Shown here one piece after another: positions 1-7,171 of a stretch of 8,009 nucleotides of DNA (the first letter of the stretch is position 1; each line of letters starts with the position of its first letter). Location of the stretch: assembly GCA_030018635.1 (NCBI GenBank), contig JASEHU010000024.1, positions 5,733-13,741 on the forward strand, written 5' to 3'. The notes beneath the pieces are model-generated. The model searched no databases, was not told the origin of the DNA, and saw only the letters and a list, made by a program, of their open reading frames with translations. The position numbers and the translations under genes were made by a program. Source of the stretch: a bacterium (GTDB taxonomy: Bacteria; UBA9089; CG2-30-40-21; SBAY01).

Positions 1-3000
1 TTGCTCAAAAAAACCTACCAAGTTAGTTATAAACCCTATTTTAGTTTCAGTCCCCGCAGAAATCAATGGCAATGGGTAGGGCCAATCCCAATCAGGATAA
101 ATCTTCCAGTCATCCTTAACATATTGACTCATCTGCCATGGAGAGTCATTCGCTATAATATACGAATATTCTACCTCTCCTTTTTTTGGATCTGAAATCA
201 TGAGAAATCTAAAATCCATTACCTCTATTTCAAGCTTCAGACTATACCGGCAATCAAGATATGTAGCCGTATCTCTAAATAATTTATATCTACTCGTCAG
301 CCATATTTTAGAAGTTCCATGTTCAAAATAGCCTTTTACCTCATAGTAATCTTTATCATACATTCGGTTAGTAACATGAAATTCAGGACCAGACAGGAAT
401 GACAGGAATTGGTCAGGCCACACATCTCCCCAAATTCCTACTTGAAACTCATCCAATAGATTCTCTCCACCTATAAAACTGGCATGATTGATGACACCAT
501 TATTATCAAACCCAAACTCAACTACATCATTATGAATCATCGATATATTTTTATATACCTTAAAAGTCAAAGTCCCATTCTCAATATTTTCTACCCCCAC
601 ATTTTTTAGGAATGCCGTAGCCGTAATCGTCTCAGCCGGTATATAATTTTGTTTATCCGTAGTCAACTCCATTTCCGCCGAAATGCCTTGAATATGAATA
701 AGTTTTTGAAAACCCCACATTTTACCACCTGTCTGTGTCCCACTGACTATCAAATTATAATCCCCGCTGACTGCCTGCCCTGGAATATAACAGGATATAC
801 TTTCAGTCCCATCCGGTCTAATATCACCTGTGCAACTACTACCTTTAGATATCTCCCTCCCACTGCTATCGATTAAACGGACATCATACTCAAAGTCTGT
901 ATCCACACCACCGGTATTCATTACTATTCCAATGACTTCTTCTCCAACATCGAAATTATCCTTTGGTAGACTAAATTCTAACCATGCCTCCGGGATGACA
1001 AACTCGAACTTACCTTCCCTTGCCTCACCATCTTTTAGTCTGGCGGTTATTGTCCCGTCATATTTACCGGCAGTTGCCGTCGCGGATAGAGGTATGACGT
1101 AAGATAAAGTAGCGGTAGTATCCGGCAACAGGCTTAACCCGGTAATCGTCCCATAACCTGATTTGTCTATCTTTACCTCCACCTCTAACTCCTCCAAAAA
1201 CCTACCCGTATTGATTAACTCTACCTTTAACCCAATATCTTCCCTGACCTTATATGAGGGTTTATTTATTGTTTGTTTAGTAATAAGCTGGCAGGGAAAT
1301 TCGATATATCCCCAGGCACTCTCTTCCCGATGCCGACCATAGATATAGTTATATCCTAATGAATACCAGGTAAATCTTAGATTGGCAATGGATATATGGA
1401 CAGGGACGGTAGTTATACTTCCAACCGCTATTGTTCCTACCTGGGTTTCATAAGTTAAAGTCAGACTACTATCAAGTGGTACATTCCCTGGGGAAAGGGT
1501 CAAACTACCAGGTAGAATAGTTATCGAGCCTATGTTCTCTATCTGGAAGTAAAGAGTGGTAGAAGTCGAGAAATACGGAGGTAATATCGGTGTAATTTTG
1601 GCTCGGGCATAAGGTAAACTAAACTGACCATAGCCCCTAACTATTTCCCTTCTATCATTACGAATATTAGCCTGAATTCCATATATCCCGGTTAAGGCAT
1701 ATTCAGGTAATTGAAATCTGTAACTACCTGTAGCGCTTTGGTAGGGCTTAATCGATACCATAGTATTTGTGCCAAAAACTAATGTGTTTGCCGCATCATA
1801 TACCTTTATTCCTAAATTACCGGTATCACTGGTAGATAACATATTTTTAGCCTGCCACCTTATCTCTACCTCATCCCCAGGTAGGTAATGGTTTTTAGAA
1901 GTATCTAAGGTAATTTTCATTTTCGGCTGAACACCATAAAATAGCCTGAGTTCCCGACCTATATAATTAGTCCAGAGACCACTATTATAAAAATATGCCC
2001 ATAAGGTATCCACATTTTTAGTTACTACTACCGGATATGTAGAACTACCAACACCCTGTGCCGGGATAGTAATCTCTTCTATCTTACCAGCCGTGTAATG
2101 TGGAAACCAGTATCCACAAGTAATAGTAGCCGGATTTTCGGTCTTATTCCAGATGATAATTTTAAAGGTTGCCGTGGCACCATAATGGTAATATTCAGAC
2201 TCAGATTGCACGGCAAAGCAAAATCCCGACTCTGACACCAGCTGGTTGCCTAATTTGTTACTTATGGCAAACCGATTACCAAGTCTTGCCGGCTGGATAG
2301 TGTTACCTTCGCTATCCGCTAATTCGTAATTTATACACCAGATACCGAGTGTAGAAGCAGGAAGTGAAAAGTTAAAAGTGAAAAGTGAAAAGTGGTAAGA
2401 TGGAATGAAGATAGTCTCGCTCTTTGTAGCAACGGTATTGCGGTCGGGGTCGATTAAGGTAAAGATGACTTTATTTGCAGAAGTGCCCGTATCATTCTTA
2501 ACCTCTACCTCTACCTTTACCTCTACTGTCTGCGTCCCATACTCCTGAATCTCTTCCTTTGGCTGGACTGCCCAGGATAAAATATCCTGAATCAACCGCA
2601 TTTCCCCTTTTGATGTCTGATTCATCAATAAGCCAAAGTCGGAATACAAGGTGCAGGCTAAGACCGTCCCGGAACCATACTCGTAAGAAATCATCGCCGG
2701 CTGTTGGTTTTTTGTCCTCTTTAATAATACCCTGGCCTTATCCGGTATTTGCGTAAAATAACCATCGACATTGGCATCGATTTGTGTCTTTTGTTGCCCG
2801 GCAAATATCGGATGTGCCTCATCCACATAAACCGCATTACTCCAGCAACTCTGGTCCTCCTGCCAGCCATAACCCCCTACTTTACCACCTGGTAAGGCAG
2901 AAAAATCAAAGCCTTGTTGTTGGGCAAGGCAAATCAATGTCCCTCCTTCTTCAACATATTTAGCCAACGACTCCTTGAAAAACCCTGATGTCTCCAGACC

Positions 3001-5073
3001 ATACAATCCACCAGAGGGAATTATCAATACCGGATACCGCTTACTCTCTAATATCCAATCCGGATGCCGGATATTAAAGGTGCGGTTTAAGTTATTCATC
3101 AATTTAGCCATCATCGGTATAAACCCATTCCCAAGTATGCAATAATCCGCATCGAAATCTACCTCAATACTTTCATCCATGACAGGCCCGGGAACTACAG
3201 GTATGTCATCCGGATTATCACAACCAGGCGGCTTACGACGCTCCTCGTCTATCCAAACCCCTGCGGAGACTACATTCCCTTCTTTCTTATCATCATCGGC
3301 ATATCTTGGTTGGACATAAAAATTATACGACCCGGGCCCTCTATTCTCTTGTTGGGATGTAGTAAAAGAATATCCATCGGATAAGCCGCTTAACCCGTAT
3401 CTAAACTCTATCCGTCTATTCTCACTTTCTGGCTGACATTTGCCTTCCCAACTGGCAGAATAGCCACCCGGGGCCGTGGCAATCAGTTTATCCCGACAAT
3501 CATAAAACTTTATCCATGGCCAGGTAAAAACACTTAAAATTGCCTTTGGTGGGTCTTTAATTTTAAATTTCCAGTGATGTGGATTTTGTGGTTTAAGTCC
3601 ATGTGGGGGACTATTGGCATTATCTGTGGCTTGAATCTCACAAAAATAATTACCATAATCTAATAAATTATATGTCTGGGTTTCCTCCTTTATCCATTCC
3701 TTAGGCGTTTTTAACAAAATACTCTCCTTCTTAATATCAGAACGATAACCATTTACAAACGGGTCAAATAAAGCAGCTGAGATTTTTACATTTATCGGCA
3801 CAGTATCGGTATAAATTACCGCACCATCTTTTGGGGTAGTTGATAATACCACTGGCTCCTCGGTGTCAATATAAAAAAGATAACTACTATTCATGGGTAT
3901 TGGTATTCTCCAACTTAATGTCTCTCCTTGACATACATTAGGTATATCAACCTTTGATTGGTAATTTTCAAAATAAAGTACTGCTTTGTTATCTGTCCCT
4001 TTTGGGATGTTTAAGCTACCTGAGAAATTTTTACCACTACCAGATAATGATATTTTCTTTGGGCTGGAGAAGGCTCCATTACCTCCTACAAATAATGGTG
4101 GTGGAGTTGGTAAAGACGCATTTAAGATAACATTAATAGACATTTGCCCTTCTCTTACCGGTGAGTTTGGAGAAATAGAGAATTGGGCAGTAAGAGGAGA
4201 ATGAGCGGCTATTGCGCCTAATGCCAGGGCTTTTACATCCCGATTTGGTACTAAGCTTCCATGTGTGACACAGGGTGCTGGTGTATAGTTAGGGTTATAC
4301 TCTGGTTTAAGCAAACTATCTTTTATCCTAAACATTTCTGGCCTCTTGTCCCCTGACCACCAATCCTTTGCACTTGCAGAATCATAGGAAAATACCCCAT
4401 CTCCCCCCAAAAATCTATCCTCTACTATATTGATATATTCTACATCTGGATTTAATTTCTTCTGCGAGAAATCAACCGTCCAATTGCTATCATTACGCTG
4501 TTGTTCTATTCCGAGAGCATATGGATCCGGAGTTCTAAAAAGATACTCGAATATTTTACCTATCTTTGGATATCTATATGCCGTTTTTCCTAACCAACTC
4601 CCTTTATGCCCCGTCCCTATCATGATGACTTGACCTACATCATTGCCGTAGCGGGGGATGTTGGTGATAGTTGTATTTTTTCGTCCCCCTCCAGCATCAG
4701 TATATGAATACTTCATTGTAGGTTCATACTGACTTCCATACATCATTGTATAAAGTTCAGCTACCAATCCTCCTCGTGAATATGCAATAATATCTACCTT
4801 ATCTGCGTGGGTGTTGGTTTTAATCTCATCTATCTTCTGTTTTAGTGCTTTAACATCCTCTTGAATAAACCCTTGATTATCTGAATCAAAATTTACCACA
4901 CCTATTTCATCATTTGTATACCCTGCATTCATTAAAGTTTTGATTAAGCATTGTTTATTAAACATATCAGGCTTACTACCAGTGCCAGGAAGTAGAATTA
5001 TTGGATTCTTAGCAAAGGCAAAGGTTATCCAAAATAAACTAATAACTAATCCTAAAGCCATTCTTTTAATCAT
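1..5073 (-). CDS. Giant secreted lipase-like alpha/beta hydrolase with amidotransferase-like and CARDB/macroglobulin-like domains (3' end outside window)
   Basis: The frame starts at ATG 5073 and has no stop in 1691 codons up to the window edge; I checked every codon of it. Residues 1-21 are a signal peptide (lysine/arginine start, hydrophobic core, AFA before K22). Residues 22-280 resemble secreted lipases: IILLPGTGS at 25-33 suits an oxyanion-hole strand, AYSRGG at 97-102 is an A-x-S-x-G elbow with Ser99, GGDG gives Asp225, and VTHG gives His271. About 404-507 is Ig-like. About 637-836 is a flavodoxin-like ThuA/class I amidotransferase-like domain. About 1051-1150 resembles a macroglobulin MG2 domain, and about 1272-1510 resembles serial CARDB/NEW3 beta domains. 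A GGAGGT site lies 7 nt before the ATG, and the gene follows the LolA-like gene by 29 bp. It probably hydrolyses an ester or lipid outside the cytoplasm; the substrate is unknown, and surface attachment cannot be judged because the C-terminus is missing. Confidence 0.88.
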   Translation of the reverse strand, partial: MIKRMALGLVISLFWITFAFAKNPIILLPGTGSKPDMFNKQCLIKTLMNAGYTNDEIGVVNFDSDNQGFIQEDVKALKQKIDEIKTNTHADKVDIIAYSRGGLVAELYTMMYGSQYEPTMKYSYTDAGGGRKNTTITNIPRYGNDVGQVIMIGTGHKGSWLGKTAYRYPKIGKIFEYLFRTPDPYALGIEQQRNDSNWTVDFSQKKLNPDVEYINIVEDRFLGGDGVFSYDSASAKDWWSGDKRPEMFRIKDSLLKPEYNPNYTPAPCVTHGSLVPNRDVKALALGAIAAHSPLTAQFSISPNSPVREGQMSINVILNASLPTPPPLFVGGNGAFSSPKKISLSGSGKNFSGSLNIPKGTDNKAVLYFENYQSKVDIPNVCQGETLSWRIPIPMNSSYLFYIDTEEPVVLSTTPKDGAVIYTDTVPINVKISAALFDPFVNGYRSDIKKESILLKTPKEWIKEETQTYNLLDYGNYFCEIQATDNANSPPHGLKPQNPHHWKFKIKDPPKAILSVFTWPWIKFYDCRDKLIATAPGGYSASWEGKCQPESENRRIEFRYGLSGLSDGYSFTTSQQENRGPGSYNFYVQPRYADDDKKEGNVVSAGVWIDEERRKPPGCDNPDDIPVVPGPVMDESIEVDFDADYCILGNGFIPMMAKLMNNLNRTFNIRHPDWILESKRYPVLIIPSGGLYGLETSGFFKESLAKYVEEGGTLICLAQQQGFDFSALPGGKVGGYGWQEDQSCWSNAVYVDEAHPIFAGQQKTQIDANVDGYFTQIPDKARVLLKRTKNQQPAMISYEYGSGTVLACTLYSDFGLLMNQTSKGEMRLIQDILSWAVQPKEEIQEYGTQTVEVKVEVEVKNDTGTSANKVIFTLIDPDRNTVATKSETIFIPSYHFSLFTFNFSLPASTLGIWCINYELADSEGNTIQPARLGNRFAISNKLGNQLVSESGFCFAVQSESEYYHYGATATFKIIIWNKTENPATITCGYWFPHYTAGKIEEITIPAQGVGSSTYPVVVTKNVDTLWAYFYNSGLWTNYIGRELRLFYGVQPKMKITLDTSKNHYLPGDEVEIRWQAKNMLSTSDTGNLGIKVYDAANTLVFGTNTMVSIKPYQSATGSYRFQLPEYALTGIYGIQANIRNDRREIVRGYGQFSLPYARAKITPILPPYFSTSTTLYFQIENIGSITILPGSLTLSPGNVPLDSSLTLTYETQVGTIAVGSITTVPVHISIANLRFTWYSLGYNYIYGRHREESAWGYIEFPCQLITKQTINKPSYKVREDIGLKVELINTGRFLEELEVEVKIDKSGYGTITGLSLLPDTTATLSYVIPLSATATAGKYDGTITARLKDGEAREGKFEFVIPEAWLEFSLPKDNFDVGEEVIGIVMNTGGVDTDFEYDVRLIDSSGREISKGSSCTGDIRPDGTESISCYIPGQAVSGDYNLIVSGTQTGGKMWGFQKLIHIQGISAEMELTTDKQNYIPAETITATAFLKNVGVENIENGTLTFKVYKNISMIHNDVVEFGFDNNGVINHASFIGGENLLDEFQVGIWGDVWPDQFLSFLSGPEFHVTNRMYDKDYYEVKGYFEHGTSKIWLTSRYKLFRDTATYLDCRYSLKLEIEVMDFRFLMISDPKKGEVEYSYIIANDSPWQMSQYVKDDWKIYPDWDWPYPLPLISAGTETKIGFITNLVGFFEQ
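2362..2394. repeat. 7-bp tandem repeat inside the giant hydrolase gene
   Basis: About 4.7 copies of AAAAGTG (the second copy reads AAAAGTT) occupy 33 bp within the coding frame. On the minus strand they are read as alternating phenylalanine with small polar residues (FSLFTFNFS) between two ordinary beta-domain segments. The repeat keeps the frame only because its total length is a multiple of three; loss or gain of a single unit would break the gene. Confidence 0.75.
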
Positions 5074-5080
5074 GTTGGCC

Positions 5081-5086
5081 ACCTCC
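5081..5086 (-). promoter_or_regulatory. Ribosome binding site of the giant hydrolase gene
   Basis: GGAGGT on the minus strand lies 7 nt upstream of ATG 5073, which fixes this start. The signal peptide begins immediately after it. The site lies inside the 29-bp gap after the LolA-like gene, which supports co-transcription. Confidence 0.85.
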
Positions 5087-5102
5087 AAAGATTAATTTAA
5101 GC

Positions 5103-6002
5103 CTAAAACTCAAACTCACTATCTGGAATACCTGTATTTAATTGGATATTACTTAAAGTATATTCTTCTGTTGTTTGTTCAGGTCTAAATTTAGGGATAG
5201 GAAATTTAGTCAAAATAAATTTTGTTGGTATCCAAATATTATTAATTAATTGAAACATTTGACTTTCTCTTCGAGAACATATTTGTTGATTATCCATATC
5301 ATATTTATCAATTTTTATAATTACTCCTTTATTATAATCTATAAATATTTCCATTCTAATTCCATGTTCTGGATAATTATAATCATCCTCCGGATTACTT
5401 ATTTTCGGCACTGCCTCAATCACCCAGACACCAGTTTGTGGATTAGAAATCACGCGACTATCAAACTTAGTAATTATCTCATCCAACCGCCAGTAGAAAT
5501 CAAACCTATCCGGGTCTAATAAGGTATACCAAGGTAATCTATAACTACCAACAGGTGTATCCTTATTAACTACTTCTCCCAAAGGCCCTATCATTCTACT
5601 ATATTTCACCTGATTTTTCACAATTGCTGTCTGAACTGGATTTGGTGGACTCCACTTAAGTTTATCAGGTGCTTTGAAATAAAATTTTTCATTTACAATA
5701 AACAAATTACCTATTATCCCAAGAACTTTTTTAATCATATCATCTTCCTCCGTCAGTACCAGCTTTACCTTCCCATCCGCCTTCAAATCTTTAATCTTAT
5801 GGTAATTAGCTTCAACCTTATCGAGTAGTTGTTGAACGGTAGGTGTGCCAACCTGCCTTTGGATTTTAGGCTTTAGCCTTTCATTCTTAGCTTTAACCTC
5901 TGTCTTCTGTGGCTTGCCTCCCATCACCTGCAACACTCCCACTCCACCAATTATCAACCCAAAAACCACCAGACTACCAATTACCTTTTTTAGACTACTC
6001 AT
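5103..6002 (-). CDS. Membrane-anchored LolA/LppX-like periplasmic protein
   Basis: This is a 299-residue protein. Residues 1-6 carry lysines, about 7-27 form one hydrophobic segment (signal anchor or uncleaved signal; no lipobox cysteine follows), and 30-50 are a lysine-rich linker. From about 54 the sequence resembles the outer-membrane lipoprotein-sorting family (COG2834-like): an amphipathic helix with TVQQLLDKVEANYHKIKDL, then alternating strands, the motif FYFKAPDKLKW at 107-117, and a C-terminus reading NTGIPDSEFEF. Known relatives form a half-barrel that binds acyl chains or carries lipoproteins or lipids across the periplasm. The 299-residue length exceeds that of typical LolA (about 200) because of the anchor, linker and extra strands. 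ATG 6002 has AGGAGGT 8 nt upstream. The stop lies 29 bp before the secreted hydrolase gene, so the two probably act together. The fold is fairly secure; the cargo is not predictable. It is not assigned as true lolA because no other Lol gene is present here. Confidence 0.85.
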   Translation of the reverse strand: MSSLKKVIGSLVVFGLIIGGVGVLQVMGGKPQKTEVKAKNERLKPKIQRQVGTPTVQQLLDKVEANYHKIKDLKADGKVKLVLTEEDDMIKKVLGIIGNLFIVNEKFYFKAPDKLKWSPPNPVQTAIVKNQVKYSRMIGPLGEVVNKDTPVGSYRLPWYTLLDPDRFDFYWRLDEIITKFDSRVISNPQTGVWVIEAVPKISNPEDDYNYPEHGIRMEIFIDYNKGVIIKIDKYDMDNQQICSRRESQMFQLINNIWIPTKFILTKFPIPKFRPEQTTEEYTLSNIQLNTGIPDSEFEF

Positions 6003-6010
6003 TTTACTTT

Positions 6011-6017
6011 ACCTCCT
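6011..6017 (-). promoter_or_regulatory. Ribosome binding site of the LolA-like gene
   Basis: AGGAGGT on the minus strand lies 8 nt before ATG 6002, an almost ideal Shine-Dalgarno site. It sits only 11 bp from the edge of the palindromic repeat at 6029-6129, so that repeat must be part of, or very close to, the 5' leader of this operon. Confidence 0.85.
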
Positions 6018-6028
6018 GAATATTTTTT

Positions 6029-6129
6029 AGTACACAGATTACTCAGATGACACGGATTGACACAGATTAACACAGATTTTTTAGTTTATAATCCGTGCTA
6101 ATCAGTGGTATCCGTGAAATCCGTGTACT
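6029..6129. repeat. Palindromic element built from a 10-bp tandem unit
   Basis: The left half (6029-6080) is five copies of a 10-bp unit close to CACAGATTAA or CACGGATTGA. The right half (6090-6129) carries the complementary units (AATCCGTGCT and similar). The two 40-nt arms, 6029-6068 and 6090-6129, both begin AGTACAC on their own strand and match at about 30 of 40 positions, with a 21-nt loop. Such mixed GGATT/AGATT palindromes recall small dispersed intergenic repeats seen in many environmental bacterial genomes, but copy number here is unknown. Transcribed from either strand, the element would fold into a long imperfect hairpin. It lies directly upstream of the LolA-hydrolase operon. Confidence 0.8.
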
Positions 6130-6186
6130 TGTTTAAATCATACCACCCACATTTTTTGGTATTTAGCAAGAGTAATTCTTACATTT
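6130..6186. other. Short spacer between the two palindromic elements
   Basis: This 57-bp A+T-rich stretch has no open frame of note. It could hold the promoter of the LolA-hydrolase operon because it is the only non-repeat sequence close upstream, but I do not see a well-spaced -35/-10 pair on the minus strand. Confidence 0.3.
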
Positions 6187-6344
6187 CACCACGGAGACAC
6201 AGAAACACGGAGAAAAATTAAAGAACAAATCTTTTAGATAAACGCAGTTTTTTCAGAATTTTGAAATATTATCTTCTGAATTTACGAAAATTTGCGTTCT
6301 CTCAATCTGTTTTTTAAAATTATTCTCCGTGTCTCTGTGGTGGA
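6187..6344. repeat. MITE-like imperfect palindrome with CACCAC...GTGGTG ends
   Basis: The left end reads CACCACGGAGACACAGAAAC and continues into ACGGAGAAAAATT; the right end, on the opposite strand, reads CACCACAGAGACACGGAGAA and continues TAATT. The two ends match apart from an 8-nt insertion in the left arm. Inside is a second inverted pair, AACGCA with CAGAA at 6241-6258 against the complement of TTCTG to TGCGTT at 6274-6298. The whole 158 bp can fold as a nested hairpin. It encodes no protein. It resembles the CACGGAGACACAGAG type of dispersed repeat known from environmental bacterial genomes, and is probably a non-autonomous mobile or REP-like element. It could also end transcription from the HEAT genes. 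Confidence 0.75.
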
Positions 6345-6457
6345 TCAAAAACTAAAATGAGAATTGCTGTTGTAAGACGATACTTCTTAATTTCTTCAAT
6401 CCTTCTTTACTTCTTGTTTTTATTTAAAACAACATTATATCGAACACCAATTCTCTC
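6345..6457. other. Non-coding spacer downstream of HEAT gene B
   Basis: This is 113 bp of A+T-rich sequence, purine-rich on the minus strand. I see no open frame, RNA gene or clear hairpin plus T-tract terminator in it. Confidence 0.4.
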
Positions 6458-7135
6458 CTATTTTTCCGAAGAAAGTTTTTTTATTTTCTGTAGGGTTTTT
6501 ATTATTGCTTTTTGATTCCAATGGTTACTATCTTTCAAATTAGCCAGTAGTGGTTTAAACGTAGATGTCCCAATAGAAGTTAAAGCCTCTATTACCTTTT
6601 CTTCAAGAGTTAAATCAAATGTTTTTAAAGTAGCAATTAAGGGTTCAATAGCACGAGTATCTCTTATTTTTCCAAGTGCTACTGCTGCTTTTTGACGCAC
6701 AAATGGGTTTTCATTTTCATCTTTTAAAGCCGTAATTAAAAACTCTACTGCCCGCATATTCTCTGCCTTTCCCAGCGCGTATGCGGCTAGTTCTCGGATA
6801 TATGGAGCCTCATCTTTCAAAGTAACAATTAATAGTTCTACTATGTTAGGATCTTTTGTCTCACCTAAAGTTTTAGCAACTGCCCACCGTACAGCAGGGA
6901 CTTCATCCCACAAAAGACCATGCAAAGATTCAATCACATCTTCATCTTTTATTTTAATCAGCTCATATATGGCTTGTTTCCGCACATTAGGGTTTTCATT
7001 CTTTAGTTTATGAAGTAACATCTCCTTCTTAATAATGGGTGAACTTATAGGAATGAGATATCCTACTAAGATAACAAAAACTATAAGTAAAATAATCTTT
7101 ATTGTAGATTTTGGTTGAGTAATTTTTTCCATCAT
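6458..7135 (-). CDS. HEAT-repeat protein B with N-terminal membrane anchor
   Basis: This is a 225-residue protein. Residues 12-29 (IKIILLIVFVILVGYLIP) form one transmembrane helix after a short lysine-containing start, so the remainder probably faces the periplasm or outer surface. From about 46 to the end are six helical repeats of about 31 residues of the PBS-lyase/HEAT type. Clear examples are VRWAVAKTLGETKD at 82-95, IRELAAYALGKAEN at 113-126 and VRQKAAVALGKIRD at 146-159; the last two repeats are more divergent. HEAT solenoids bind proteins or stabilise complexes; the EZ-HEAT subset includes phycobilin lyases, but nothing here suggests phycobilisomes. The start is ATG 7135 or ATG 7132: AAGGAA lies 5 nt before the first and 8 nt before the second. 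It begins 36 bp after HEAT gene A and probably shares its transcript. The partner is unknown. Confidence 0.88.
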   Translation of the reverse strand: MMEKITQPKSTIKIILLIVFVILVGYLIPISSPIIKKEMLLHKLKNENPNVRKQAIYELIKIKDEDVIESLHGLLWDEVPAVRWAVAKTLGETKDPNIVELLIVTLKDEAPYIRELAAYALGKAENMRAVEFLITALKDENENPFVRQKAAVALGKIRDTRAIEPLIATLKTFDLTLEEKVIEALTSIGTSTFKPLLANLKDSNHWNQKAIIKTLQKIKKLSSEK

Positions 7136-7140
7136 ATCCT

Positions 7141-7146
7141 TTCCTT
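7141..7146 (-). promoter_or_regulatory. Ribosome binding site of HEAT gene B
   Basis: AAGGAA, followed by a second AGGA at 7137-7140, precedes the double ATG at 7135 and 7132. Spacing is 5 nt to the first ATG and 8 nt to the second, so either could be used. The two predictions differ by one methionine. Confidence 0.6.
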
Positions 7147-7171
7147 TTTAGAGTTATTTTCATCTATTCCC

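Noticed and set aside
649..1102. Plus-strand open frames over the giant gene (649-876 and 830-1102, and others at 1-195, 2559-2756, 3986-4204, 4430-4633)
   Set aside because: They lie antisense to one continuous minus-strand frame with a signal peptide and recognisable domains. They have no convincing ribosome binding sites and low-complexity or unnatural compositions.
1..5073. Splitting the giant frame into several genes or calling a frameshift
   Set aside because: Codon-by-codon reading found no stop in the frame. Ser99, Asp225, His271 and the later domains all lie in the same frame down to position 1.
5103..6002. Naming the gene lolA
   Set aside because: The protein is anchored and about 100 residues longer than LolA, and no other Lol component is visible; only family-level similarity is supported.
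5250..6030. Plus-strand open frames at 5250-5519 and 5845-6030
   Set aside because: They mirror the LolA-like gene, are rich in Ile/Tyr/Phe or Pro as antisense frames of A+T-rich genes often are, and have no independent support.
6085..6094. Promoter -10 box (TATAAA on the minus strand) inside the palindrome
   Set aside because: The hexamer is plausible but no -35 box lies 16-18 bp upstream, and such A+T-rich matches are common here.
6029..6344. CRISPR array in the spacer
   Set aside because: The repeated units are 10 bp and contiguous or inverted, not direct repeats of 25-40 bp separated by unique spacers.
6345..6457. Factor-independent terminator after HEAT gene B
   Set aside because: No stem followed by a T-tract on the minus strand was found; the nearest strong hairpin is the repeat element further downstream.
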